From positions 75,905-139,904 of the forward strand of contig CAVUAI010000034.1 of the NCBI GenBank assembly GCA_963739385.1: 64,000 bases of DNA, read 5' to 3'. Numbering within the stretch: the first letter of the stretch is position 1; every line of letters begins with the position of its first letter. The translations under genes were made by a program, and so were the position numbers. Positions 18,500 through 27,758 of this stretch are shown here, one piece after another. The notes beneath the pieces are model-generated. The model did not search any database. It saw only the letters and a list, made by a program, of their open reading frames with translations, and was not told where the DNA came from. Source of the DNA: VAZQ01 sp963739385. GTDB taxonomy: Bacteria > Pseudomonadota > Alphaproteobacteria > Rhizobiales > Xanthobacteraceae.

Positions 18500-19534
18500 T
18501 CAACGGCGCGCGGCCTCGGCAAGCCAGCCGAATACGTTGAAAACCAGCGGCTTGCGCTCGAGATTGAACTCGGCGGCGTCGCGCGCCGCGAGGTTGACCC
18601 GCTCCCAGACCTCGGCGACGCGCGCCAGCCCGGCGGCGTCCAGTCCGGCCGTCAGACGAGCCGAGAGCCACGCATTCACGGTGTCGACGAAGGCGGCGAG
18701 GGTCGCCGGGTCGGTGCCGTAGAGCCGGTCGCCGAGTGCATGCAGCGCGCGCGGGTCGATCGCCGGCAGACCCTCGAGCAGGGCCGAGATCCGATTGCGC
18801 AGTTCCAGCGCGTCGCCGTTCAGATATGCGAGGGCCCGTTGTACGCTGCCCTCCGCCGCCGCAGCCGCCGCGGCCACATCGGGGTCGTCGGGCATTTTGC
18901 CGATCGCGGCGGCAGCGGCATACGCCACATCGGTCGCGGAAAGCGGGCGCAACGCAAGCGTCCGGCAGCGGGAGCGGATGGTCGGCAATACCCGCGCCGC
19001 CGAATGGTTTACCAGCAGCAGCGCCGCGCGCCGCGGCGGCTCTTCCAGCACTTTGAGCAAGGCGTTGGCGCCCTCCCGGTTGAGCTCGTCGACGGAGTCC
19101 ACGATGACAACCCGCCAACCGCCCTCCGCGGGTGTCGAACCGAAGAACGTCACCGTCCGGCGCACGTCATCGACCTGGATATCCTGCCGCAACTTGCCGG
19201 TCTTTTCATTGATCGTGCGCTCGAGCACCAGCAGATCACCCTGCCCCTGCGCCGCGATACGCCGCGCCACCGGGTGATCGGCATCCACGTCGAGGGATGT
19301 CGCGCATTGCACCGAAGACGCATCCGGATCCGGGTGGGCAAGAATGAAACGCGCCATGCGATATGCAAGCGTGGCCTTTCCGATTCCGGCCGGCCCCCCG
19401 ATCAACCAGGCGTGGGCGAAACGGCCGCTGCGATAGGACGCCAGCAACGCGCCCTCCGCCTCGCGGTGCCCGTACAGGCAGGTGGTTTCGCGCGGAGGCC
19501 GCGTTTCGATACCGTCGTCGTCGGACGCGCTCAC
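18500..19534 (-). CDS. holB: DNA polymerase III subunit delta'
   Basis: Clamp-loader AAA+ subunit. 344 residues from GTG 19534, whose GTGA overlaps the tmk stop; an open frame upstream overlaps tmk too far to be real. P-loop-like GGPAGIGKATLAYRMARF, Walker B-like VVIVDSVDELNREGANALLKVLEEPP, and the sensor region RSRCRTLALRPL are the family pattern. Zinc-module cysteines are mostly missing, which is common for delta' of this group. Coupled to tmk. Confidence 0.93.
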   Translation of the reverse strand: MSASDDDGIETRPPRETTCLYGHREAEGALLASYRSGRFAHAWLIGGPAGIGKATLAYRMARFILAHPDPDASSVQCATSLDVDADHPVARRIAAQGQGDLLVLERTINEKTGKLRQDIQVDDVRRTVTFFGSTPAEGGWRVVIVDSVDELNREGANALLKVLEEPPRRAALLLVNHSAARVLPTIRSRCRTLALRPLSATDVAYAAAAAIGKMPDDPDVAAAAAAAEGSVQRALAYLNGDALELRNRISALLEGLPAIDPRALHALGDRLYGTDPATLAAFVDTVNAWLSARLTAGLDAAGLARVAEVWERVNLAARDAAEFNLERKPLVFNVFGWLAEAARR

Positions 19535-20199
19535 GATGCGGCGCCTGCGGGCAGCGTGGCATTGGCCCGGGAATTGAGGCGGTCGCTGACCGTGTTCCAA
19601 ATGCGCTCGGCCACGGCGGGTTTCGGCATGGTGGCATCGATCAGCACGCAGCGGTCCGGCTCTTCGAGTGCGAGGTGTCGGAACGCATCGCGCAGTGTTT
19701 CATGAAAGACGCGTGATTCCGCCTCGAAGCGGTCGGCAACGCCGTCGCCGCGCCGCTTGCCGGCGCGCGCAAGCCCGACCTCGGCCGGCACGTCGAGCAT
19801 GAAAGTAAGATCGGGCGTGAGGTTACCAACCGTCACCCGCTCGAGGGCGCGAATGAAGCGCGGGTCGAGACGCCCGAGAATGCCCTGGTAGACTCGGGTC
19901 GAATCAATAAAGCGGTCACAGACGACCCAAGTGCCCTGGGCGAGGGCGGGCTCGATCGTGTTCTGCAGGTGATCGGCACGCGCGGCGGCGAACAGCAGCG
20001 CCTCGGTCTCCACACCGAGCGGTTCTGCCACGCCCGAGAGCAAAACATGGCGGATCACTTCGGCGCCGGGCGAGCCTCCGGGCTCGCGCGTAAGCACGAC
20101 GCCGATCCCAAGTTTGCTGAGGCGATCCGCCAGCAAAGTCGAATGGGTCGACTTGCCGGTGCCTTCGCCGCCTTCGAACGTGATAAAGCGTCCACGCAT
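19531..20199 (-). CDS. tmk: Thymidylate kinase
   Basis: Phosphorylates dTMP to dTDP. 222 residues from ATG 20199 (MRGRFITFEGGEGTGKST). P-loop EGGEGTGKST, DR(E/x) motif TREPGGSPGAE, the FAAARADHL region, and CDRFIDST. Length is normal. First gene of the tmk-holB-metG-tatD run; the DacA-like gene lies 160 bp upstream on the same strand. Confidence 0.96.
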   Translation of the reverse strand: MRGRFITFEGGEGTGKSTHSTLLADRLSKLGIGVVLTREPGGSPGAEVIRHVLLSGVAEPLGVETEALLFAAARADHLQNTIEPALAQGTWVVCDRFIDSTRVYQGILGRLDPRFIRALERVTVGNLTPDLTFMLDVPAEVGLARAGKRRGDGVADRFEAESRVFHETLRDAFRHLALEEPDRCVLIDATMPKPAVAERIWNTVSDRLNSRANATLPAGAAS

Positions 20200-20359
20200 T
20201 GAATCACTCGCGGCCCTTGGCTTTCTTATAGCGGCTCCCCTGCATGCGAAAAAGACCGCCGGGAGCGCCGCAAACGCCGCGTCTTGGGAACGCAATGCTG
20301 CGCAATCGAAAGATCGGCTCAGGAGAACGCGTGCGCCGGGGAGCCGGTGCAAAGCCGGT

Positions 20360-21604
20360 TCATGTCCCTGCTCCGCTGCCACCCAAGGCGCGCTGAAACC
20401 CGGCGCGGAACAGGCCCAGCACCAGCTCGGAGGCCGCATCGAAGGCGCGCTGGGACATGGAACCGGCGGCTACGCTTTCGGCCGCCTGCAGCGGGACCTC
20501 AAGCACGACGAAGTCGCCGCGCCAGACCTTCAGCGTTCCGATTTTTTGCCCCTGCTGCACCGGCGCCGGCACCGGGCCGTTATAGACGACGCGCGCAATG
20601 ATCTTCTCGCGCGTTGTACGCGGCACCATGAGCCGCACTTCCTTGCGCGCCATCAGCGCTACATGGCCCTTGTCGCCGCCGTAGATCTTGGCCTGCGCGA
20701 TCTCCTGCCCGTCATTGAACAGAAGCGCGGATTGGAAATTGTGGAAGCCCCACTCAAGCAGTTTCTTGGCTTCGTCCGCGCGCTCCTTTTCCGACTTGAG
20801 CCCGTTGACGACGACGATCAGCCGCAAGCCGTTCTGCACCGCAGAACCGACGAGACCGTAGCCTGCTTCCTTGGTGAAACCGGTCTTGAGGCCGTCCGCC
20901 CCGATGTTCAGGTTGAGCAAAGGATTGCGGTTGTACTGCCGGATCTTATTCCAGGTGAATTCGCGCTCGCTGTAGAGCTTGTAGTATTCGGGATAGGTCT
21001 CGATGATGTGGCGCGCGAGCTTGGCGAGTTCGCGCGAGGTCATGAGCTGGCGCGGGTCGGGAAGCCCGTTCGAATTGCCGAAGGTCGACTTGGCCAGACC
21101 GATCTCGCGCGCGCGTTTGGTCAGCTGCTCTGCGAAGGCGAACTCGTTGCCGGAGATGCCCTCCGCCAGAGCGATACAGGCGTCGTTGGCCGACTGGATG
21201 ATGACGCCGTGCAGCAGATCATCCACTGCCACGCGGCTGTGGATCGGGATGAACATGCTCGAGGTGCGCGAGGGCGCCCCGCCCCGGCGCCAGGCATTGG
21301 TGCTGACGAGGAACTCGTCGGTCGGCTTGAGACGGCCTTGCTTGATTTCGTTGAACACGAATTCGGCGGTCATCAGCTTGGACAGGCTGGCCGGAGCAAT
21401 GAGATCGTCGGCGGCCTTCTCGAACAGAACGCTGCCGCTGTCGGCCTCGATCAGGATCGCGTGGGGGGCGGCCGTCTGGTAGCCCTCGCTCGCCTTCGGC
21501 CCCGAGACAGGGTTGGGAGCGGCAAAAGCGGAAGCGACCGCGCAGCCGAGCACCGCGGCAGCGCCCCACCTGGCGAAGGACGACGGGATCACGCTCCCAA
21601 ACAC
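20360..21604 (-). CDS. D-alanyl-D-alanine carboxypeptidase (DacA/DacF, S11)
   Basis: Low-molecular-weight penicillin-binding protein that trims the terminal D-Ala of peptidoglycan stem peptides. No ATG is available; GTG 21604 (or GTG 21592) gives about 414 residues with a signal peptide RWGAAAVLGCAVASAFAAP. Catalytic motifs are complete: SLSK in PASLSKLMTAE, SAND, and KTG in DGLKTGFTKEAG. A C-terminal PBP5-like beta domain (VPLQAAESVAAGS) follows. The exact start is uncertain. Confidence 0.9.
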   Translation of the reverse strand: MFGSVIPSSFARWGAAAVLGCAVASAFAAPNPVSGPKASEGYQTAAPHAILIEADSGSVLFEKAADDLIAPASLSKLMTAEFVFNEIKQGRLKPTDEFLVSTNAWRRGGAPSRTSSMFIPIHSRVAVDDLLHGVIIQSANDACIALAEGISGNEFAFAEQLTKRAREIGLAKSTFGNSNGLPDPRQLMTSRELAKLARHIIETYPEYYKLYSEREFTWNKIRQYNRNPLLNLNIGADGLKTGFTKEAGYGLVGSAVQNGLRLIVVVNGLKSEKERADEAKKLLEWGFHNFQSALLFNDGQEIAQAKIYGGDKGHVALMARKEVRLMVPRTTREKIIARVVYNGPVPAPVQQGQKIGTLKVWRGDFVVLEVPLQAAESVAAGSMSQRAFDAASELVLGLFRAGFQRALGGSGAGT

Positions 21605-21767
21605 GCGGATGTTCCTGATAGCGGCAAGCCCTGCGCGGCCGGGGACCGCGCGCCCTTCCCTGCCCCGCTCGTGCTTAGCAAGTTCCGCCTGCCTGAAGCA
21701 ATGCCCTGTCGTCGTTGCCGGGAGGCGCGCCCTCCGGCCGCGGCCATGAGGCCTACCGTCGGCGTCG

Positions 21768-22667
21768 TCAGTAAAGTCCGCGGCCACTCATCAGCCCCAG
21801 CGCGCCGCCGTCATTGCGAACTGGAAAAAAGCTGAAGGTGGGTGCGGCGGGAGCTTCGGGCTGCGTCTCAGGCGGCGGTTCGGCTCGGACGTCCGCCGCC
21901 GACGCGGAGCGCATGCCAGCCTTCGCCAGTTGGCGGGGAGCAGCGGCGGCGGTCTTGGCGGTTGGCGCCGGGGCCGGGCGGCTGGACGCGCTGCTAAGCG
22001 CAAACTTGGGCTCCTGGGTCTCTTCCTTGGCCTCGTCCGCGGCAGGAAGAAATGGCTTGGCAGCCGCTACCATTACCTTCGAGGGCGCTGGTGCCGGCCC
22101 GCGCTCGCGCAGGGTTGCCATCAACATCTCGTCGTCGCTGCCGGTCATCGGCGCGCGTCCGACATATTCAACCCGCACTCGCGCGATCCCCTTGCTGTGA
22201 AACGCGAGGGCCTTGGCCGTCCCGATCGAGAGGTCGATGAGTCGGTCGCGGGTGTAGGGCCCACGGTCATTGACGCGGACGATGATCGAGCGGCCGTTCT
22301 CGAGGTTGGTCACGCGCGCGTAGCTCGGCAGCGGCATCGTGGGGTGCGCAGCCGAGATGCTGTGCATGTCGTAGACCTCGCCGTTGGCGGTTCGCCGCCC
22401 GTGGAAATCGCGTCCATACCAGGAAGCGACCCCCTCGGCGTGATACGACGGATTTTCATGCGGGACGTAGGTGCGGCCGTTGATGGTGTAGGGCTTGCCC
22501 ACGCGATAGATGCCGCCGCCCTTGGGCACCGGCTCGCCCTCCTCAACCACCCGCGGGCTGTATTCCCTGTTGGCCCCCGAGCAATTCGCGAGCGCGAGGC
22601 AAGCAAGCGCCAGCGCCCCGGCGCGCGCGACCTCGAAAAAACCCGCGCCTGCAAGCTGGTGCCCCAT
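21768..22667 (-). CDS. rlpA: RlpA-like lipoprotein (septal ring lytic transglycosylase family)
   Basis: Double-psi beta-barrel protein that cleaves glycan strands lacking stem peptides. 299 residues from ATG 22667 (MGHQLAGAGFF) with a lipobox LALANC. The RlpA core shows EGVASWYGRDFHGRRTANGE, MTMPLPSYARVTNLENG-type residues and VRVNDRGPYTRDRLIDLS, including the catalytic Glu, His and Asp positions expected for the family. The last 100 residues are Pro/Ala-rich and lack a clear SPOR domain. Located upstream of the DacA-like gene, an association common in rhizobia. Confidence 0.88.
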   Translation of the reverse strand: MGHQLAGAGFFEVARAGALALACLALANCSGANREYSPRVVEEGEPVPKGGGIYRVGKPYTINGRTYVPHENPSYHAEGVASWYGRDFHGRRTANGEVYDMHSISAAHPTMPLPSYARVTNLENGRSIIVRVNDRGPYTRDRLIDLSIGTAKALAFHSKGIARVRVEYVGRAPMTGSDDEMLMATLRERGPAPAPSKVMVAAAKPFLPAADEAKEETQEPKFALSSASSRPAPAPTAKTAAAAPRQLAKAGMRSASAADVRAEPPPETQPEAPAAPTFSFFPVRNDGGALGLMSGRGLY

Positions 22668-23007
22668 CCGATCCCCGCGATCCCCTGCGGCCATAACGCA
22701 GGTCGATCGCGGCAGGAATGCGGCCCCTGTATGCGGCAGTCCGGCCATACCCCGGATTCCTGCGCCACTGACGCAAGCGGGCAACACTGGCGCTGAAATT
22801 GGCGCCTGTCGCGGCCGTCCCCGGATGCACGGTCGTCGTCTCGGCCGGCGAAAAACGCGTACGAATCACCTCTTTAGCCGGCGCGAAGAATTCGATTCGG
22901 GGTGCCTTGGAGTCCGGACAGCGAGCCCCCGACGCCAAGCACCGGCGGCGCACGATCCGGCCGTCGGCCGGTTCGTGCTGTCCTGGAGGCTCCGGCTCGA
23001 AACCGCG

Positions 23008-24033
23008 CTAGAACGTCGATTTCAGCTTCAGGTGATCGAGGCGATTGATCGATTTCACCTCGACCCGCCGCACTTGGCTCTCCTGCAGCACGTCGAGCGG
23101 AACGTCGACGCCGGCCGGGCCGCGCGCCCACACCTTGCGATAGAAGTCGGCCAGGTCTTTCGGCGGCTCGCCATTCACGCCGACAATCACGTCGCCGCGC
23201 TTGAGACCCGCCTTGTCCGCCGGGCCACCCGGCGTCACCCGCCCGACCAACAGGCGGCCGCGCAATTCCTCGGTATTGAGTCCCAGCCACGGCCGGCCTG
23301 CTCCGGCCACTCGCCCATCGGAAATGAGGTCACCGAGGATAGGCGACAGCCGGTCGATCGGCACGAACATGTTGCCCGGGGTCTTGTCGCCTGCGCCAAC
23401 GGCATCGCCGACGATGAGCGAGCCGACGCCGACGAGCTTGCCCTCGCGGCTGATCAGCGCCGCTCCGCTCCAGGCGGGATGCGGGGGTGCGGTAAACAGC
23501 GCGTCGTCGAGCATGTATTCCCAGCTGCCGGCGAATTCGCGCTTGGCCACGACATAAGCCGCGGCGACCATGCCGACGCCGCCGAAGCTTGCGATCAGAA
23601 CGGGATCGTGCGCCTTGATCTCGGCGGACTTGCCGAGCGGCATCGGCTTGAGCTTGAGCGGCTCGACCGTCCGCAACAGCCCGAAGCCGCTCTCGTGATC
23701 GTAGCCGACGACGCTCGCCGGCACCGTGCGGCCGTTGTTGTCGACGACCTCGGCCGCGTAGGCCTCGACCATGAGATAGCCGATCGTCAGCACGAGACCA
23801 TCGTTGTCGATGACGATTCCTGATCCTTCGCGCTGGCGCCCCAGGCCCTCGACCGTGCGCCCTTCCGGATTGATGTGAGTTTTGATCCTGACCACCGCCG
23901 CAACGAGGTCCTCGACCCAGGTGTCCTGAGCCTGTGCGGTTGATGTGCTCACGAACGCGGCGACGGCTGCAGCCATCGTCAGTCTGGACCAGGACGCACC
24001 GGCGGCAGAACCACGGGAACCAGCGTTGGTCAT
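23008..24033 (-). CDS. S1C (HtrA-like) protein with PDZ domain, probable pseudoprotease
   Basis: Exported trypsin-like protein with a C-terminal PDZ domain; 341 residues from ATG 24033, with signal peptide AAAVAAFVSTSTAQAQ. The protease fold is recognisable (GSGIVIDNDGLVLT) but the catalytic His position reads TIGYLM and the Asp region reads SGFGLL instead of TDLALL. A serine remains in AWSGAAL, though not in a GNSGGP box. The PDZ part is LLVGRVTPGGPADKAGLKRGDVIVGVNG. It probably binds rather than cuts. Divergent from the CNNM gene. Confidence 0.85.
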   Translation of the reverse strand: MTNAGSRGSAAGASWSRLTMAAAVAAFVSTSTAQAQDTWVEDLVAAVVRIKTHINPEGRTVEGLGRQREGSGIVIDNDGLVLTIGYLMVEAYAAEVVDNNGRTVPASVVGYDHESGFGLLRTVEPLKLKPMPLGKSAEIKAHDPVLIASFGGVGMVAAAYVVAKREFAGSWEYMLDDALFTAPPHPAWSGAALISREGKLVGVGSLIVGDAVGAGDKTPGNMFVPIDRLSPILGDLISDGRVAGAGRPWLGLNTEELRGRLLVGRVTPGGPADKAGLKRGDVIVGVNGEPPKDLADFYRKVWARGPAGVDVPLDVLQESQVRRVEVKSINRLDHLKLKSTF

Positions 24034-24247
24034 GAAAACTCCCGATCGAAGGATGAGCCCACGCCCGCCTTCCGCTGCGGGCGGGACTGCAATGATCGAA
24101 CAACGGCGGCGCACGCGCGAACCTCGCTCTCGAGCGATGGTACTCTCGCAGCGGCGGCCAGACTACAGCAGATTCGGTGCATGGGCGTTAGAACCGCGCT
24201 GCGCGCCGCGCCTTCCGACGATGGGATGACGAGGTTATATTGCTGCG

Positions 24248-25573
24248 ATGCTGTACATCGAGCTCGCGATCATCGTCGCGCTGATTGTGTTCAACGGCGT
24301 CCTTGCGATGGCAGAGCTTGCGGTCGTCTCCTCGCGCCGCAACCGCCTGCAAGCCTTAGCCAATCGTGACATCCCCGGCGCCAGGCAGGCGCTCGCGCTG
24401 ACATCGGATCCCGGCAAGTTCCTGTCGACCGTCCAGATCGGCATCACCCTGATCGGCGTCGTGTCGGGAGCCTTTTCCGGCGCCACCTTGGGACAGCGGC
24501 TGGCGCAATGGTTCATCGATCTCGGCATGCCGACTGCGATCGCCGATATCGTGGGCGTAGGGCTGGTGGTCGCCGCGATCACCTACGTGTCCCTGATCGT
24601 GGGCGAGCTCGTCCCGAAGCAGATTGCGCTGCGCAATCCGGAGAAAATCGCCGTACGGGTCGCCCCGGCCATGACCGTCATGGCGAAAATCGCTTCCCCT
24701 CTCGTATGGCTGCTGGACGCTGCCGGTCGCCTGGTGTTGCGGGCGCTGGGCTATGCTGCGCGCGCGGAATCACGGGTCACCGACGAGGAAATCCAGACTC
24801 TGATCGCGGAGGCGGAGACTGCCGGGGTGATCGAGCCCGGCGAGCGCGCGATGATCGCCGGTGTGATGCGCCTGGGCGATCGACCCGTGCGCGCCGTCAT
24901 GACCCCGCGCCGCGAGGTCGACATGATCGACCTGGCGGATCCGGATGCGATGCGACGGACAATTCTGCAGAGCGTCCATTCCCGGCTTCCTGTTTATCAG
25001 GGCTCGCCGGAGGGAATGCTCGGAGTCGTGCACGCCAAGGATCTGCTCGACGCCTGTCTGCGCGGCGAGCCCCTGGACGTTCGCGCTCACGTGCGGCCGG
25101 CGGCGACCGTTCCGGATACCGCGGATGCGCTCGACGTCGTTGACGTCATCAAGGGATCGCCGGTCCATATGGGGCTCGTCCACGACGAATACGGCTACTT
25201 CCAGGGTGTCGTCACCAATGCCGACATTTTGGAAGCAATTGTCGGTGATTTCCGCACCGACGAGGGCCCGGCCGAGCCCGACGCGGTGCAGCGCGACGAT
25301 GGATCATGGCTGATCGCGGGCAGCATGCCGGTGGATGAGATGGCAGAGCGGCTGGGCATCACCATCCCGCATTCGCGGGGCTATCACACCGCCGCTGGAT
25401 TTGTGCTCAATGCGCTCGGCCATCTACCGGAAGTGGGCGAGTGTTTCGATGCCCAGGGCTGGCGTTTCGAGGTGGTCGATCTCGATGGCCGCCGCGTCGA
25501 CAAGATTCTCGCCACCCAACTCAGTGGCGTTCACCGGCGCGCGGCTGCCTGGACCGAAATCCCTACTGGTTGA
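24248..25573 (+). CDS. CNNM/CorC-HlyC family transporter (DUF21, CBS pair, CorC domain)
   Basis: Membrane protein of the CNNM (hemolysin C-like) family associated with Mg2+ or Co2+ efflux. 441 residues: DUF21 domain with four hydrophobic segments in residues 1-165 (including LTSDPGKFLSTVQIGITLIG and VSLIVGELVPKQIALRNPE), a CBS pair (VMTPRREVDMIDL; VVDVIKGSPVHMGLVHDEYG), then the CorC_HlyC domain (DDGSWLIAGSMPVDEM). All modules are present. Convergent or divergent neighbours give no further clue. Confidence 0.93.
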   Translation: MLYIELAIIVALIVFNGVLAMAELAVVSSRRNRLQALANRDIPGARQALALTSDPGKFLSTVQIGITLIGVVSGAFSGATLGQRLAQWFIDLGMPTAIADIVGVGLVVAAITYVSLIVGELVPKQIALRNPEKIAVRVAPAMTVMAKIASPLVWLLDAAGRLVLRALGYAARAESRVTDEEIQTLIAEAETAGVIEPGERAMIAGVMRLGDRPVRAVMTPRREVDMIDLADPDAMRRTILQSVHSRLPVYQGSPEGMLGVVHAKDLLDACLRGEPLDVRAHVRPAATVPDTADALDVVDVIKGSPVHMGLVHDEYGYFQGVVTNADILEAIVGDFRTDEGPAEPDAVQRDDGSWLIAGSMPVDEMAERLGITIPHSRGYHTAAGFVLNALGHLPEVGECFDAQGWRFEVVDLDGRRVDKILATQLSGVHRRAAAWTEIPTG

Positions 25574-25721
25574 AGCGATTTTCGTGCTCAGGCCCTTCGC
25601 TCTGCGCACGCCCTATTCCGAGAGGTCTGCAATTCCTCGCCATCATGCTCTACGCTCAGCCGCCAGGCCGGCGTCCTGAGATCAAACGCAACATCTCGGC
25701 CAGCGATTTTGGAGAACCGTC

Positions 25722-26342
25722 ATGATCGTCGTGCGCGATCCCGTCCTGCAACCCGTACCGATCACCGATCTGCGCCCGACCCAGATGACGGTCGGCATGC
25801 GCGAGGTGAAGCTGAAGCGCAACCATCTGCGCAAGCACGTCGCAAAGAAGATCGGAAAATTTCTGGGCGGCCACATGATTCCCGTCGTGACCGGTCCCAA
25901 ATCCCAGAACTACATTATCGACCATCACCATCTTGCCTTGGCCCTGCACAAGGAGGGTCTCGAGCATGTTCTCGTCAGCGTCGTGGCGAATTTGAGCGAG
26001 CTGACGATCGATGCATTCTGGGTCGTGCTCGATCATCACGCCTGGGTGCATCCCTATGACGCGAAGGGCCGCCGCCGCAGCGTCGACGATATTCCGAAAT
26101 CCATCACCGGCCTGAAGGACGACCCGTTCCGCAGCCTCTCAGGCGAATTGCGCCGGGCCGGAGGTTTCGCCAAGGACATCACGCCGTTCAGCGAATTTCT
26201 GTGGGCCGACTTCCTGCGGCGGCGAATAAAGACCAGTCAGGTCGAGAAGGATTTTACCGGCGCGCTCGATGGGGCGCTCATTCTCGCGAAGAGCCAGGAG
26301 GCCCGTTATCTGCCGGGATGGTGCGGACCGAGCGAGGGCTAG
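25722..26342 (+). CDS. Stand-alone ParB-like (ParBc_2) protein
   Basis: 206-residue protein with a ParB/sulfiredoxin-like fold of the ParBc_2 type, without the HTH and dimer domains of a chromosome-partition ParB. Marks: PVPITDLRPTQMTVGMREV, YIIDHHHLALALHKEG and LDHHAWVHPYDAKG. GGAG lies 8 nt before the ATG. Known members of this small family are uncharacterised; an ATP- or CTP-dependent activity is possible by fold. Same strand as the CNNM gene, 148 bp away. Confidence 0.82.
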   Translation: MIVVRDPVLQPVPITDLRPTQMTVGMREVKLKRNHLRKHVAKKIGKFLGGHMIPVVTGPKSQNYIIDHHHLALALHKEGLEHVLVSVVANLSELTIDAFWVVLDHHAWVHPYDAKGRRRSVDDIPKSITGLKDDPFRSLSGELRRAGGFAKDITPFSEFLWADFLRRRIKTSQVEKDFTGALDGALILAKSQEARYLPGWCGPSEG

Positions 26343-26418
26343 TCATCGAGCGGTGGTGCTGCGATCGGCACCATCCGAGCCACGCCCCTCCGCCCTCTCC
26401 TCCCATGAGAAACCCGCA

Positions 26419-26799
26419 TCAGTTGGCGGGGCACCGCTTGAAGACCTTGAGCTCGTTGAAGTGCGCGCCAGCCGCGAGCGTTTCGCCGTCCCGGGACAGC
26501 ATGATTTCATTCTCTTCGGTTGTCTCTTCGTTGGAGGCCGGTTTCGTGCATCGCATGTGCGTGGAGTAAATGGATCCTCCCACGCCGGCGGTTTCGGTCA
26601 CCCATTGGACCGCGCATGTGCCGCGCGGACCGGTGTAGCCTTTGGCCGTAACGACGACGACAGTCTTGTCGTCCTTGCAGCCGTCAGCACTGGGTGCCCA
26701 CCTTCCCCAGAACACTTCCGGCACCGAGAGGTGGCGGACGCTGTCCGCGAGGGAAGGCCCCGACAGCAGGACGCAGACACAAGTGATGAGGGCGCGCAT
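26419..26799 (-). CDS. Secreted protein of unknown function
   Basis: 126 residues from ATG 26799 with a short Sec signal (MRALITCVCVLLSGPSLA). The mature part has a pattern seen in exported rhizobial proteins: VPEVFWGRWAPSADGCKDD, two further Cys (GTCAVQW, HMRCTKP) and a final KVFKRCPAN; the cysteines could form disulfides. I do not recognise a named family. Divergent from the collagen-like gene (254 bp between). Confidence 0.6.
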   Translation of the reverse strand: MRALITCVCVLLSGPSLADSVRHLSVPEVFWGRWAPSADGCKDDKTVVVVTAKGYTGPRGTCAVQWVTETAGVGGSIYSTHMRCTKPASNEETTEENEIMLSRDGETLAAGAHFNELKVFKRCPAN

Positions 26800-27053
26800 G
26801 GCCTTGTCCCAGACGAAAAGCTCGATGTAGCGTACCTCAGTTCGTGTCGTGTTCCAGCCCAACATCGTGGCAGGGCTAATGTTGCGCGGACTCGCCGCAG
26901 TCGATCGGACGGTTGACGGTGGACGTGCGTATCGTCGCGCCGATCCGCGATGCGCGATGGCGCGGCAGAGTTGGGCAGGCGCCGGCTCACCCGTTGGATT
27001 GCTCGCCTTGACCGGTTTCGGCAACTGGGTGCAGTCTGCCGCTGGGGTGCCCA

Positions 27054-27581
27054 ATGCAACGAGTCCTGATCCTCTCCGCCTTTGTTGCGACGGTCGCGCT
27101 CGCGGGCTGCAGCGAACCCAAACCCGGGCCGCAAGGTGCACCGGGTCCGGCCGGCCAGGCTGGCCCTGCCGGTCCCGTCGGTCCAGCCGGACCGCAAGGC
27201 GCCCAAGGAGCGCAAGGCCCGGTTGGCCCCCAGGGCACTGCCGGAGAACGTGGCGAAGCCGGTCCGCCCGGGCCGCAAGGAACCGTCGGACCTCAGGGCC
27301 CGCAGGGCGAGGCCGGTGGGCAAGGGCCGGCCGGGCCGGCCGGCCAACGCGGCGACGCTGGGCCGCAGGGCGCCGCCGGCCCGCCCGGTCCCGTGGGACC
27401 ACCCGGTCCAAAGGGCGATCCCGGCCCCTCGGCGCCGCTCCGCGTCGTCACGGGCACGGACACGGTTGCCTGTGCTGACAACGAGATGCTGGTGTCGCTC
27501 GTGTGCTCTGCGGGCGCCAGCGACGGAACGAGGTGCGCCACTCCGGGTGCGGCCGTTACCGCGCTGTGCATCCGCAAGTGA
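27054..27581 (+). CDS. Collagen-like (Gly-X-Y) lipoprotein
   Basis: 175 residues. Signal peptide with lipobox LAGC (cleavage before the Cys at about residue 19), then about 105 residues of near-perfect Gly-X-Y triplets rich in GPQG, GPAG and GPPG (residues 24 to about 130). A 40-residue C-terminal cap follows with four Cys (VACADNEMLVSLVCS, RCATPG, ALCIRK). Expected to be a membrane-anchored triple-helical stalk; the cysteine cap may start trimerisation. Such lipoproteins with short collagen rods recur in rhizobia, without known function. Confidence 0.88.
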   Translation: MQRVLILSAFVATVALAGCSEPKPGPQGAPGPAGQAGPAGPVGPAGPQGAQGAQGPVGPQGTAGERGEAGPPGPQGTVGPQGPQGEAGGQGPAGPAGQRGDAGPQGAAGPPGPVGPPGPKGDPGPSAPLRVVTGTDTVACADNEMLVSLVCSAGASDGTRCATPGAAVTALCIRK

Positions 27582-27604
27582 CGGCGGGTCTGAGGACCTC
27601 CGAG

Positions 27605-27735
27605 TCAGGCGAGCCTCTCTACGATCCGCGCGCGCATGCCGGCTGAGTTTTCGCCGATGCCGGCGGTGAACACGAAGGCGTCGTACCCGCCGACTGCCGG
27701 GCGCTCACACGCCGCCTGCCCCAAGGCCAACCACG
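27605..27735 (-). pseudogene. Acetate kinase remnant
   Basis: Minus-strand frame ending at a TGA (27605-27607) reads ALGQ...GGYDAFVFTAGIGENS and then a short arginine-rich tail. DAFVFTAGIGENS is the conserved C-terminal motif of acetate kinase. The rest of the gene is missing on both sides and the frame stops about 18 residues after the motif, where AckA should continue for 70 or more. A decayed fragment. Confidence 0.65.
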
Positions 27736-27758
27736 TTCACGCGCTCGAATGCGACTGT

